From contig VZQC01002907.1 of NCBI GenBank assembly GCA_009823505.1, forward strand, positions 982,254-1,046,253: a stretch of 64,000 nucleotides of DNA, written 5' to 3'. This document shows, piece after piece, positions 42,601 to 54,955 of this stretch (positions are counted from its first letter, which is position 1; every line of letters starts with the position of its first letter). A model generated the notes under the pieces. That model was given only the letters and a program-made list of their open reading frames with translations. It had not been told where the DNA came from and did no database searches. Source of the stretch: Rhizomys pruinosus (taxonomy: Eukaryota; Chordata; Mammalia; Rodentia; Spalacidae). Position numbers and translations under genes: made by a program.

Positions 42601-45005
42601 GGTCCATTTGATATATCATATCATTCATTTCAGATGTCTCTCTGTTTATTCTTTGTCCTATTGACCTGTCCAAAGGGCTCAGTGGGGTATTGAATTCCCC
42701 TACTATGAGTGTGCTGGGGTTAGTGTGTGACTTGTGGTCCTGGAGAATTGTCTTTATAAAGTTTGGTGCACCAGAGTTTGGTGCATATACATTCATAATT
42801 GTGGAATCTTCTTGGTGAATTGTTCCTTTGACAAAAATGTAATGGCCTTCCTTATCTCTTCTAGTTTCTTTTACTTTGAAATCTATTTTGTCTGATATTA
42901 AAATAGCAACACCTGCTTTTTTTTTTTTTTTTTTTTGTACCATTTTGCTTGCAAAATATTTTTTTTCCATCCTTTTCACTTTAAGGTGGTGCCTGTCGTT
43001 GAAGATAAGATGTGTTCCTGTAGATAGCATATGGGATGTGTTTGTTTCCTAATCCATTTCCCCCAGTCTATGTCTTTGATTGGGAGTTAGTCCATTTAAT
43101 ATTTTAGGTTATGACTAATAGGTTTATGTTGCTTCCTTTGGCTTTGTTATCCATTTGTGGTTTTGGTTGTGAGTTTCTATCCTGCAGTTATGCTTTTATT
43201 GATTCTCTCTTTCTAGGTGCCTATGGGAGATGGTTCTCCTTTCTTTGTCCTTTGAATTCTTCAAGTTATTCTCTGAAGGGTTTGGTTTTCCGGATATGTA
43301 TTCCATCATCTTGTTACTGTCATGGAAGGGCGTTTTCTCTCTTCCTTCAGACTGCAAATCAACATTTTTGGCTGGGTATAGTAACTTGGTTGGCAGTCTA
43401 TTGTCCTTAACACTGGGGATGCTTTTCTCCAGCTTCTTTTTGCTTTCATAGTTGCACTGAGAAGTCAGTGGTAATTCTGATAGGTTTCCCCTTATAGGGC
43501 CTTGTTGTTGTTTTCTTGTGGCGCTNNNNNNNNNNNNNNNNNNNNNNNNNNNNNNNNNNNNNNNNNNNNNNNNNNNNNNNNNNNNNNNNNNNNNNNNNNN
43601 NNNNNNNNNNNNNNNNNNNNNNNNNNNNNNNNNNNNNNNNNNNNNNNNNNNNNNNNNNNNNNNNNNNNNNNNNNNNNNNNNNNNNNNNNNNNNNNNNNNN
43701 NNNNNNNNNNNNNNNNNNNNNNNNNNNNNNNNNNNNNNNNNNNNNNNNNNNNNNNNNNNNNNNNNNNNNNNNNNNNNNNNNNNNNNNNNNNNNNNNNNNN
43801 NNNNNNNNNNNNNNNNNNNNNNNNNNNNNNNNNNNNNNNNNNNNNNNNNNNNNNNNNNNNNNNNNNNNNNNNNNNNNNNNNNNNNNNNNNNNNNNNNNNN
43901 NNNNNNNNNNNNNNNNNNNNNNNNNNNNNNNNNNNNNNNNNNNNNNNNNNNNNNNNNNNNNNNNNNNNNNNNNNNNNNNNNNNNNNNNNNNNNNNNNNNN
44001 NNNNNNNNNNNNNNNNNNNNNAAGTTTTCATCTCTTATTCTGTTGAAGCTCTGATCCAATTCCATTCTCTTGGATTCTTTCTCTTCCTCTATTCCTATGA
44101 TGGGAGGTTTGATCTTTTATAGTGCCCCACAGTTTCTGGTCGTTCCACTTTTGTGTTAATTTTTAAATATTTCATTAATCTTTCCTTGAGGTTTTTTAGT
44201 TGTTTTGTGCTATCTTCCAGGTCTGTTATTCCTTGTTCTGCTTCCTACATTCTGTTTCGAGGCTTTTCCATTCCTTTCCTCTTAATTGATGCGTGTTTGA
44301 TTTCCTTTTCATTTCTCTTTGATTTCTTTTAGTATTTCCACTTCCTTTTGAGCTTCTCAATATCGTCCTGTAGCTCTTTGTTCACTGGTTGTTTTCCTTA
44401 TCCTTTTTTCAACATGGGATCTTTTCAGTGTTTCCACTTCCTTCTGGGAGTTTGTCATTCTCTCTCTCTCTAGGTCCTTCTTGAGTTCTTCATTCTCTTT
44501 TCTTAATTCTTTGATTTGCTCTTTATAATCTTGTACTTCTTTAAGTATGTTCCCAATTGTGTTTCTTATATCTGTGTCCTGGGCCATCCCCAGGGGGATC
44601 CCACTGTAGGAATCTTCCACAGGTTTGGTAGAGCTTGGTGTGGGATTATCCTGCACCTTTCCCATGTTATCTCTTCTCTCTTTGTGTCCCTGGCATATGA
44701 GCTTATCCTTGCCTGTATTCCAATGTGAATCACAAATGCCTCTTCACTGTGTTGAAGGCTTGCTTTGCTTGCCTCCTTCAGATGCCTTCCTTGTTTGTTT
44801 GATTGATTTGTTTTTCTCCTTTACTCATTGCTTATGGAGTGTTGATTTCTCTAAGCTCTAGGCTTTCTATTGGAAGTCCAACTCACTCTTCTCTTTCTGT
44901 TCTGAAAGTTCTGCAAAGAATCCACTTGGACACTCCTTCCTTCGGTAATCCTATTTGGGGGTGGGGGTAGGTGGGCTCTTTACCTGTGCTTCAGGTGGTC
45001 TTGGG
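39125..45005 (-). mobile_element. Nearly full-length L1, antisense, with assembly gap
   Basis: Read on the minus strand: 5' UTR about 45005-44690; ORF1 44665-43196, starting MGKVQDNPTPSSTKPVEDSY and followed by a coiled-coil stretch (RKENEELKKDLERERM); ORF2 about 43180-39450; 3' UTR to about 39125. In ORF2 the endonuclease (43030-42584, with YAPNSGAPNF and GEFNTPLS), the pre-RT segment and the reverse transcriptase (41417-40833) are readable. The RT shows the palm motif FADDMIVYL. ORF2 is split into several frames by indels and ORF1 contains the 496-bp gap, so integrity cannot be judged fully. The visible breaks make it inactive as written. Confidence 0.93.
43526..44021. other. Assembly gap, 496 N
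   Basis: A run of Ns inside ORF1 of the antisense L1. Open frames drawn across it are meaningless. Confidence 1.
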
Positions 45006-45009
45006 AGAT

Positions 45010-45800
45010 CTCTGATCTGCCTGTATTCAATTCTTACTGGCAAGTGCAGCTACCCTGTGGCTGCCACTGCTTTTGCCATCCTTCAAAGACATGAGACACA
45101 GCTTTTCATCCTTCCAATATGGACTGAAGACTCACATATCTCCAAGAATCCTCCAAACTTTCAGTGCCAGATGGGGGCTGCTGAGACATCCAGCTTGTGG
45201 ACTGAGAAACTACTGGGGTTTCAGTCTCTTCACAGTATAAACTGCCATTGTTGGACTACCCAAGCTGTATCACAGAGACCAGTACAGGAAGATCAAGATA
45301 GAACGCAGTGCTTACCTAACCTCATTTGGTGACCATGGGAAGAGAAGACCCCAGTACAGAGCACAAGGGCAGAACTGATGGTTGTTTGGGCTTGCCAAGG
45401 AGGAGCCTTCAACCACTTCCTTAAGGAAAACATGACATTTTTCAGCCTAATAAAGAGAAAAAAAAAGAAATCTTAAGTTGAAGATGCTATAACCTATGAT
45501 GTCATAATCTTGATATATGTGGCATGCATATATGCATATTTTGGACTGATGCAAATTGGAAGGAACAAAAAAAAGTCTGGGTCAAAGAACTCACTGAAAC
45601 ATTGAACTTCTGCCTGAAACATTGAATTTCTGCATTGAAAATTTTAAAAGAGACTGAGAAAAATATGAAAAACATGTTTGGCAGAATGCATGAGCTCTGG
45701 TAGGGTGGGGGTGGGGGACAAGGAAGGGGAAATGGGCCTAGATTTGGTTGGATATTTTGTATGAAATGCACAAGGCTTCAATAAAAACTGGCTTTGGAAA
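45010..45800 (+). mobile_element. L1 3' UTR, sense
   Basis: TTCTTACTGGCAAGTGCAGC to CAATAAAAACTGGCTTTGG plus A-rich tail. It matches 17975-19210 and contains the G-rich GGGTGGGGGTGGGGGACAAG (about 45703). It is joined directly to the 5' end of the antisense L1, so two L1s lie 5'-end to 3'-fragment in opposite directions. Confidence 0.88.
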
Positions 45801-46425
45801 AAAAAATAATAATGTACTTACATAGTCTATAAAAGGTTTTGATCTGTTAGTCAGAGGATACGTCAGAAAAGAAAAGGTAGGCAAGGAGTGGCTATTTAAT
45901 GAGCTAAAGATGGACCAATATGAATGGTAATTAGGCTGTGTACTGCAAGATTCCAAATGCTCCACAATCAGGTCAGTTGATCAGCTTTTGTAGCATGTTT
46001 GGTTTTAAGATGTAGTTTTTCTGAGAACTTTTGTTCACCCTTTCCTCTGTTGGCCAATCATCACACATTGTGAATGCTGGGGTCATATATTTATTCCCAT
46101 GTTGCTAAGGAAAGGCTTCCTGGGATTTGATGTGGAGGAGGCTGAGAGATCAGTCTTCAAGAAAGAAGAATATCTGGTAAAACAGACAAGGAAAACCCTG
46201 GATCCTAGCAAAGCTATCAGCCATCATCATCTGGATTTGACTTCTTTTCTTCTGTCCTTTGTATCTGACAGAACATTTACATGTGGCATATAACAAAATT
46301 ATTACATTTAACATTAAGAACATTGCTTAGGAATAGGAGCAATGTAACAGTAAGGAAACAAACATTTAGAGACCAAAATTGACTGTGTTTTCCCTGTATT
46401 TACTGTTATTTGTAGTCTATTTTAT
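45801..46425. other. Intron sequence, no recognised feature
   Basis: Unassigned sequence. Confidence 0.4.
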
Positions 46426-46427
46426 TT

Positions 46428-46576
46428 TCTTGGTGTTTTTGAGAGAGGTTCTCCCTGTAGCCCCAGCTGGCCTGGAACTAGCCCTGTATATCAGGCTGGC
46501 CTTGAAGTCACAGAAATCCTCCTGCCTCCATGTCCCAAGTGCCAGGATTAAAGGTGTGCACCACCATACCCAGTTC
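46428..46576 (-). mobile_element. B1 SINE
   Basis: Antisense B1: TTTTTGAGAGAGGTTCTCCC to CCACCATACCCAGTT. It is older than its right-hand neighbour. Confidence 0.9.
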
Positions 46577-46587
46577 AAAGACAGTTC

Positions 46588-46750
46588 CACGGCCAGGCGT
46601 GGTGGCGCATGCCTTTAATCCTAGCACTTGGGAGACAGAGGCAGGCGAATCTTTGTGAGTTCAAGGCCAACCTGGTCTACAGAGTGAGGTCCAGGACAGC
46701 TGGGGCTACAGGGAGACCCTGTCTTGAAAAGACCAAAAAAAAAAAAAAAA
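46588..46750 (+). mobile_element. B1 SINE
   Basis: Sense B1 GGCCAGGCGTGGTGGCGCAT to CTGTCTTGAAAAGACC plus A-run, with target-site duplication AAAGACAGTTC at 46577-46587 and 46751-46761. It forms a close inverted pair with the B1 to its left. Confidence 0.95.
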
Positions 46751-46761
46751 AAGACAGTTCT

Positions 46762-46835
46762 TAGCCCCATGAGGGTGCTGGGTCCTCTGCAAGAACAGTT
46801 GGTGCTCTTAACTACTGAGCCATCTCTCCAGCCTT
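46762..46835 (-). mobile_element. B2 SINE head fragment
   Basis: GGGTGCTGGGTCCTCTGCAA and CTGAGCCATCTCTCCAGCCT: the 5' part of an antisense B2 only. Confidence 0.8.
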
Positions 46836-48440
46836 ATTAATATTATTTTATTATTTAGACATATACTAAGTTAAATATTAATACTAGAAACCATTAAAAT
46901 GTTTAATTATAAAACAGTTTAAAGAACAAAAAATGAGAGAAATATTCAGGTTCTTGGGAGACTGTCAATTAGTTGAAAATTAATACCATCCAGCATCTCA
47001 GAAGTCTACATAAATGATTTCTCAGATGAAATGGGAACATGTACAGCAGTTTTCTTTGTCTAAACTATTAGCATTACAAAAATCAGAGGGAACAGGAAAA
47101 CAGAAAATGAAACATTTTAAGAGTTCAAGTTAAGAATAAATAAAATATAAAAGTAGATAGAGGAGGTTCTTCTGTGAGAGAATCCAGGTCATAAAGGCAG
47201 CCTGAGGGGATGAGAGGGGTAGTCTTTGTCCAGCCACTGGTTGTGTGGTGTATGAAGAATGGAGCAGGGACAGCAAGCACAGTCTGGCAAAGACAGGGTA
47301 GGAGTAGCTGCTATACAGAGAGGGAAGAACAGAGAAATTAAAGAGCAAAGGTATAAACGGTCTTGGAAAGAAGAGACCTCAGACCATTTTCCATTTGTTT
47401 GGAGGATGTTATTATCTAAGTCCTATAAAATGGCAAGATCAAAAGTTCTGAATTCAGGTCAAATCTTTCTCTTATTGAGTTGGTATTTAGGCTGATTTGG
47501 GTGCATAGCTGAATCAAACATTTAGCTTCTAGTTTGGTAAGGGTAAATTGTGAGATCTCCTGTTGCCAAGGAAAGACTAGAGAAGCAAAGAGCCAGGAGG
47601 GGTTTTGGTGAAAAGATTGGGCTTCCTCAAATCTGAACACCAAAACAGAAATCAAAGAACACTGGGTCTGGAAAAGAGATGTTTAAGGTGCCTCTGAACA
47701 TGGCTGGGGCCCTGCCTTCACTGTGGTACAGGTTGGAAAATGTGTTGAATGTGGCTTGGAGCAAATGGCAGTGGATGTCTGGATTGAAGGCTGGGGACAG
47801 AAAGATAAAAGTACAAGAAGTTTTACATACTCCCTCCATGGTTTCCCTGGGTCAATCCAATATGACCTTCAGGCCTTTCCCCACCTATGTGCAATGAGGC
47901 AGCAAGAAACCATGGCCTCAAATGGAGTGAGGTTTCTGGTCATGTGCTGGCTGCTGTTTAGCTGAAATAGGCTCAGGGAATGATTAGAGTGATGGGGGAG
48001 AAGGAAAGAAGAGATGAGGTATCAGAGAGAGGATCCCACTCAGAAGATCTTCCTGGGTTTCAGAACTAAAATGTTAGGAATAGGCCTGGAATCACAGGTA
48101 GAAAAGAAAGCAACCAAACTCAAAAATCCAGACAGACCTTTATTATGGCTAATGAGGGGTGGAAGCTTACTGGTGGGAACTGGTCACAGCAACCACACCA
48201 GTCAAGCTGTAGGGGATTTTAAGTATGTTCCTTTGTGAGGATAGAGATTATAGGGGTTGGATAGAAGTGTTTGTAAAGGGTTTAAGGTTCACATTGCTTA
48301 GAAGGACTTGTTTGCAGAATAGAAATTGCTTTATGGTTGTTGGTGGTATATTTTAAGAGTCATATGTCAGGAGAAGCTAGCAATGGTCCCATAAGGCCTG
48401 TCAGATAGAGAAGTGGTTTATGAAGCATTAGGGGGTTTTG
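46836..48440. other. Intron sequence, no recognised gene
   Basis: 1.6 kb without SINEs or L1. Short open frames at 47679-47965 on the plus strand have no recognisable domain. Possibly part of an older LTR element, but no terminus is visible. Confidence 0.4.
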
Positions 48441-48456
48441 TGTAATCTCCTTTAAA

Positions 48457-48689
48457 ATATTTTTTTTATTAATTTTATTTATTTCTGTATGTGTATGAAT
48501 GTACTGTCTGCAAGCAAGTTTGTGCACCTGTGTCATGCAATGCCACAGAGGTCAGAAAAGGGTGTCAGATTCCCCTGGAACTGGAGTTAAAGACGGTCTT
48601 TAGCCACCATGTGGGTGCTGGGGATTGAACCTGGGTCCTCTGTAAGAGCGGTCGGCGCTCTTAACTGCTAGGCCATCTCTCCAGTCCCC
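48457..48689 (-). mobile_element. B2 SINE
   Basis: Antisense B2 with near-perfect duplication TAATCTCCTTTAAA (48443-48456) / TAATCTCCTTTTAAA (from 48690). No internal duplication. Confidence 0.95.
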
Positions 48690-48703
48690 TAATCTCCTTT
48701 TAA

Positions 48704-49072
48704 ATACTAGGTACTTTTCCCATTTGACACTTGGGTATCTATTAATGTTAACATATAAGTCCCTTAAGCTAACTAGATATGAAAACACGTACACTGATGC
48801 TGGATCTTTACTCTCAAGTGATGAATTCAACAGGTTTACTGTAGGTCTCCTTGGTGATTTAAAAAGGTAGATGCATTCTAATTTAAAACAGTTAAATTTA
48901 ACTTTCCATAGTGTTTTATTCCTTGTATGATATATGTGGGAAGAATGTTTTGTCCTGCCTTACAAGTATGTAGTTCTTCAACCTACGTACAATTATTCTG
49001 TGTGGCTTAAATTAGGGCCTGCTTATAACTCTCAGAACCTAAGTCACTATTTGAAGCAACAATTTGAAGGAA
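48704..49072. other. Intron sequence, no recognised feature
   Basis: Unassigned sequence. Confidence 0.4.
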
Positions 49073-49088
49073 GATTCCTTGCAATTTA

Positions 49089-50826
49089 TTTTTTTCAATA
49101 TTTTTTATTTGATTTTTTAACAGTAAGTAATAAATAGTGAATACAGGCATCCTTCACATAAAACCACTTTGCAAGCAGCTATGCCCAAACCCACACAGCC
49201 CAAGGCTCCCACCATCCAGCTGGAGGGGCTTGTGTGTACAATCATGTTGATCAATTAAGAGTCCAGTCTGTATTGCTGTAGTCTCACCATTCACCCCAAT
49301 TGCAGCCCTTACAGTCTACCATGGCTTCTCTTCTGCAGATTGTTCCCTTAGGCTTAGAAAGGGGCACAAGTGGGCAAGAAGCAAAACAGTCTACTTTCTC
49401 TGGAAATGTCATTTTGGACTCTGATAAGTTCAGGCTGTTTCCTTTCATGGGTTGACAGTTTATCCAGGAATAACTTTTCAATCCTACTAATGAAGCACAA
49501 GCAATTAGATATACATGCATTTAAAGAGTACTAATTATTATGGTAGGTTACGTTGGTATAGACACAGATATTTGGGTGGTATGCTAATCCATTAACTATA
49601 GTTATTCTGTAAAAGATGACAAGGTCTTACTGTGGCTTATAACATCTCCTAACCACTAGAGGATGTAAGCTTGTGGCATCAGCCGTGAATTATTCCTCCA
49701 AGGAGAGAGCTACTAGCCAATTATTTTTGGGATATAAAGACATATGGCTGCCACTGCTGCACAGTATTTCCAGGCAGGTGAGGTGTAGCTGATGCTGACA
49801 GAGGAGTCTTGCTTGACTCAAGGAGACCAATATTTGCTTTATTGGTTTAGTGGCCTTTGGAACACTCTCTGGTATTCCAGAGACCAACTGTACACTTGCA
49901 AGTGTGGTCTCAATACATCTTTCCCATGCTTACACCAGGTCTTCAACAGCAGGGCCTTACGACCTCTCTTCTGGCAGGTATCCCAGTTTACAAGCAAGAA
50001 GTCTTTACCTTTTGGGGGGCTTGGATCCTCTGGCCAACATCTCCTTGGCAGAATAATCCATTGCTGATACCAGAGCTCTCCTGTATTAATATATTTTGCT
50101 TAATTACACAGCTTAAAAAGACTTTAGTATTATATTTGGCTCTGAATAGAGAATAATCCTTTTCACAGTTCCTATGTCTATTAGTCAATTAAAGAAAGCA
50201 ATTATACCTGGGCGTGGCGGCACATGCCTTTAATCCTAGCACTCAGAAGGCAGAGGCAGGTGGATCTTTGTGAGTTCAAGGCCAGCCTGGTCTACAGAGT
50301 GAGTTCCAGGACAGCTGGGACTACAGGGAGACCCTGTATCAAAAAAAAAAAAAAAAGAGAAGAAAGCAGTTATACTGGTTTTATAAGAGATTACCTCTAT
50401 AACAGTCCGCTCTAATTTACAGTTAGGGAATGACTTCATTACCATCATGTTTTTCTTTGTTCTATGAAAAGGAGGTAAGAAAGTCTCTCATATTAAAACT
50501 TTGCAGCACCTGGAAGGTAAAGTTCATTAGAACTCATTATAAACAATTGTTACAAATAGGATCCACAGAGATATTTGATGCCTATAGCAGTCTGAGGATT
50601 TTTTTTCCCTTTTAATGTTTAGATGGGCCAACTTCTCTGCTGGTGTTTCTTGGTACATCCTGCACAATCCAAAGCTGTATCTTCTCTTTCTCAGTCATTA
50701 AGTTGGTGAAGTTCTGACCTGTGGGAACATGCAAATCTTTTCCCATAGTTAGTTTTAAGATTTATATTGAAAAATTTGACAAAAAGGTTTAATATATAAC
50801 CGTATTCCCCCCCCTTTTTATTTTAG
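49089..50826 (-). mobile_element. Unidentified 1.7-kb retrocopy, minus strand
   Basis: Bracketed by a perfect 16-bp direct repeat GATTCCTTGCAATTTA at 49073-49088 and 50827-50842. On the minus strand the 3' end reads AATAAA (plus-strand TTTATT at 49104-49109), about ten bases, then a short A-run (T-run 49089-49095). These are the hallmarks of an L1-mobilised polyadenylated RNA. Its 5' end (50826) reads CTAAAATAAAAAGGGGGGGG. A younger B1 is inserted at 50207-50360. Without it the RNA copy is about 1.57 kb. I see no long open frame or known protein motif. The source may be a long non-coding RNA, a 3' UTR, or a retrovirus-like transcript. Confidence 0.8.
50207..50360 (+). mobile_element. B1 SINE inside the retrocopy
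   Basis: Sense B1 TGGGCGTGGCGGCACATGCC to CCTGTATCAAAAA and A-run, with duplication AGAAAGCAATTATA (50193-50206) / AGAAAGCAGTTATA (50361-50374). Confidence 0.95.
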
Positions 50827-50842
50827 GATTCCTTGCAATTTA

Positions 50843-52990
50843 AAAAGCAGAGAAGGAATGGTTTGGGTTGAACAAAATAAAAATGAATTTTTGAAATTTT
50901 GACTAAATAGTATGCAAAAATTATAACCATGTTGTCCAATAGTAAGAGTCCTTTCCTGATTCTCTAGTTCTATCTTGAAAGTACTCATTTTTCTCAATTT
51001 TTTAAACTTATATTTTATCCATAAAGCTTTCTTGTTGAACCATCTTAATAGTTATTTTATTTAGTCTTTTGCTATGCTGTTTTCTCACTTATCATTTATT
51101 TGTCTTCTTTCAACATCCTAGAGCAATGTTCGATCTCTGTTTTGTAGGTCACAAGTCTGTCCATTGCTGAAGTGTCTTTTTCCATTCTGGAAAATCTTGT
51201 TGCACTCAACATGGGGAATCTTTTTGTATATTACAGCCTTTTCAACATCTTTATGTCTTTCTATCCTGCTCCACAGGAAGAGATAGGATAGCAGAAGACC
51301 AAAGGATCCTGGACTTGCATAGCTGCTGCTTCATAGAAAACAAGTGGCATATACACATCACCCAGTCCCTGACTGCTTTGATCAAAATGGTCTTGCACTC
51401 AAGGGGAGTGATAATACCAGCTAGCCATTTTCCTATGGCTGAAAAATTTCCCTTGTTTTCTGAAGTTTTTTATAGTTTATCTTCTATTAAAATGGTTCTT
51501 CCATCATCTCACTTAAATGTTTTAATCAGAGCTGTCCAAATACACAGAGTAACAGATACTAATAATATGCTGTTTAGTCATATTCATTATATATATATAT
51601 ATATAATTTTGTTGGGTTTCTTCTGAATTAAAACAAAAAGTTTCCAAGAAGCTTCTTTATATGTGTAAATAAACCATATATAAATAAATCTCATTATCAA
51701 AGAGGAAAGGAAAACATGAGAATTAACTAGAATTTCACATAAATGCAGTGAAAGTGTGAATGGGAGTATATCAATATATAATAAATCATTAGCTAGTTTT
51801 TGTTGGTTCTCACATTCAATAAACTACAAAATGCTAGCTGAATCCCAGAGAATATATTTTCCAACCTCCTTGATACAGTGTTCCCAGCTGTCTGGCCTAC
51901 AGTTTATCCAAACACTAAAGTAGAGCTCAAAACTAAATGCATTTAAATACCAACACTTGGGAGATTCTTCCTAATTGCTGTGTTCTACATGACAATGAGC
52001 CTTGAAGAAGACAATGGCCCTAGGCTTGCATTTCTTTGTGTCTTTTTCACCTTTGCTCCAGGCTCCATTGTCTGTCAAGGAAGCTTGTAAGGTCTATTAT
52101 ACAGTTTACAGAAAGCTTCAAGCTCAGTTGTCCAAATTTTGTTTTTTATTTGAAGGAAATCTTTGCTCATTTCAAAAATGCTTTTCTTTCTCTTTTCTCC
52201 AGTGTCTGTCTCTAGAAACATGAAGGCAGATTTTCAAAGCATTTTGTTCTGAAAGAGTTTTCAAGACCGGTTTTGAAAATCAAAAAAGATTATGCCAATT
52301 ATCTCTTCCTTTTATGTTCCATACTCTGAGCTCTACCTGAGGGAAAGCTTACTTCTGTCTCAGTACCAGGAGGTCATTTATAAGCAAGTATTAGAAAAAG
52401 GCAGATTAATATATTCTAAAATATTCTTCCACTTTAAATGATTAATGAGACAATAAAAATCTAGAAAAGTAATGCTTGGTAGGAATATAAAGTGGAATTT
52501 TTGTTGTGTATTTGGGTCTTAGACAAGGTCTAAGGATGTATATTTTTATTCTTGTGAAAATAAAATGAAAAAATTCCAGGTCAAGTCTGCTTTTCAAAAA
52601 TTCCTAGGAGGGGTAATACAATGCAGTATTATAAAGGAAGAAGGGGTAGCATTAGAATAGGAAGAGTTAAAGGGTATGGGAATGGCAGGACAGGGCAGAG
52701 GAGGAAGTATGGGGTGGATAACAACACTGAAACCTTTAGAAAAAGCCATATGGAAACCTACCACTGTAAAAGCTTCTTAAAGTATATGTATATACCTTAT
52801 AAAAAGAGATGAAAAGAATTTCCCCTATAACAGGGAGACATTGCCCTTTCTAGACATTATATGCTAACAAAATCACTAATGCCAAAAATGGACTCCCTGT
52901 CTAGATGTTGACCGGGGGTCTCATAGACCCTCACGCAATACTGGCCACTCCCCCTGCTCTTGGTTACCAGATAGAACTTGGTGGTAAGTC
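50843..52990. other. 2.1-kb stretch without recognised features
   Basis: AT-rich. A short (AT)n lies at about 51588-51606. No SINE, L1 or coding signal is recognised. Part of 52560-52990 (GGAAACCTACCACTGTAAAA, GTCTCATAGACCCTCACGCA) reads like an interspersed rodent repeat that I cannot name. Confidence 0.4.
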
Positions 52991-53007
52991 CCTATTGCAT
53001 GATATCT

Positions 53008-53205
53008 TCTAGCTCCATCCATTTACCTACTGAGTGAAGTAACACAGTCCCAGAAATACAAATGATGAATGGTATTCCTTATCTGTGGATGCTAGCACCA
53101 ATTATCTAATTGTATGGCAAACTGAGCAATGTTAATGTGGTCTGAAAACAACTGTGCTCTTATATTGTAGAATCCCTTAGAAAAACAAACAAATAAAAAA
53201 CATTA
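53008..53205 (+). mobile_element. Short L1 3' piece with an inverted 5' stub
   Basis: GCATGATATCTTCTAGCTCC and ATCCATTTACCT are antisense ORF2. They meet at about 53033 the sense sequence TGAGTGAAGTAACACAGTCC, which continues into the start of the L1 3' UTR and ends AAACAAACAAATAAAAAAC. A 5' inversion of this kind is the signature of twin-primed L1 insertion. Confidence 0.7.
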
Positions 53206-53279
53206 GGCTATGAAATCAGCACTAGTTTCTCCTTTCTTCTGCAGCTCAAGTATGTAGTGCCCTCAGTAGTAGGGACTTA

Positions 53280-54340
53280 ACATCCATTTACCTGCAAAGT
53301 TCATGTCATCTTTCTTTACCACTGCATAGAACTCCATTGTGTAGACGTACCACATTTTCTCTATCCACTTGTCAGTTGAGGGACACTTGGGTTGGTTCCA
53401 GCTCTTTGCTATTGTGAAGAGAGCTGCAATAAACATGGCTGTACATGTATCTCTGCAGTAAGATGAGTCTTGTGGTACATACCCAGAAGTGGTATGGCTG
53501 GGTCAGGTGGTAAGTTCATTCTGAGTCTTCCAAGGGTTCTCCACACTGCTTTCCATAGTGCTGTACGAGTTTACATTTCCACAAGCAGTGGATGAGTGTT
53601 CCCCTTTCCCCACAATCTCTCCTGCACTTGATTGGATGAGTATTTGATTTCCTTTTTCATTTCATCTTATCATTTCTTTAGTATTTCCAGTTCCTTTTTG
53701 GAACTTCTCAATCTCTTCCTTGCTTTGCTGGTTGGTTTCCTTTTTCAGTGTTTCTACATCCTCTAGGTTTTCCTTGAGTTTTTCATTCTCTCTCCTTAGT
53801 TCTCTGACTTGTTCTTTATATTCTTTGATTTCTTTGAATATTTCTGCAATTGTTCTTCTAAGATCTGTGTTCTGGGCCATCCCTAGGGGGATCCCACTAT
53901 AGGAATCTTCCACAGGGTTGGTAGAGCTTGGTGTGGAATTATCCTGCACCTTTCCCATGTTGTCCCTTCTTTGTGTCCCTGGCACATGAATTTCTCTTTG
54001 CCTGTATTCCCAATGCGAATCCCAAATGACTCTTCACTGTGTTGAAGGCTTGCTTTGCTTGCCTCCTTCAGATGCCTTCCTTCCTTCCTTGTTTGTTTGT
54101 TTGTTTGTTTGATCTGTTTTTCTCCTTGCTTATGGAGTGTTGACTTGTCTAAGTTTTAGGCTTTCTATTGGAAGTCTAGCTCACTCTTCCCTTTCTGTTC
54201 TGAAGGTTCACCAAAGAATCCTCTTGGACACTCCCTTGGCAATTCCATTTGTTGGGGGGGGGGTTAATGCCTGTTTAGCCCATGTCCCGGTACTCTGTGC
54301 TTCAGATGATCCTGGAAAATCCCCAATCTAAGCTCCGTGC
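53280..54340 (-). mobile_element. L1 with large internal deletion, antisense
   Basis: 53280-53635 is the end of ORF2. It joins directly to the N-terminal half of ORF1 (53985-53662 on the minus strand, MGKVQDNSTPSSTNPVEDSY and a coiled-coil stretch) and then to 5' UTR up to about 54340. About 4 kb of ORF1/ORF2 is missing. Simple repeats (CCTT)n(TTTG)n lie in the 5' UTR part (54076-54114). Confidence 0.88.
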
Positions 54341-54955
54341 ACTCATAGCCTCATTTTTACTAACGAGAGTCAAAGTGCTGGAAGTTGCTATGCAAGCTAC
54401 CAAGAGGAAAAAAAAAATAATCATTAACCTTACCCAGCTATGAACTACAACAACTGGCCTAGAAAGCCATGCCCATTTGTGCAATAGTGACACAATTATT
54501 ATGGGCATAACCAATCACTCTCTAGTCTGATTTAAGGTCTGCTTCACAGGATGGAGGCCATACCTGACACTGAGATCAGACTTAGGAACCTGAGGCTAGT
54601 TGGGTCATGGGGCACGGAGAGAGCCTAATCCTAATATTCTACTAAATACTGACAGTATTAAGCTAACTCCTAATAACTTGTTATATCCATAGATTAAATA
54701 ATCGCTCACACCAGAGGAATTTCCTTATGCAGCAGATGGTGCTTAACACAAAAATCCACAACTACCTAAATATCATCAAATTATATTGTATAAAATGCAC
54801 AAAAATTCAATTTTAAAAACTCACAAAATTAGAAATAGACCATATTTTGTTTTTATGCGAGGTCCTCAGAAAGCATGCCACACTAGCCTGACATGCATAC
54901 TCCTAGTGCTTCATCCTTCTGAGTGCTCGTTCCCATCGTTAGGCCACAACCACTA
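54341..54955. other. Intron sequence, no recognised feature
   Basis: Unassigned sequence. Confidence 0.4.

Noticed and set aside
43196..44122. Long open frames through the N run
   Set aside because: They are open only because N codons hide stops. The real content is antisense L1 ORF1 with a gap.
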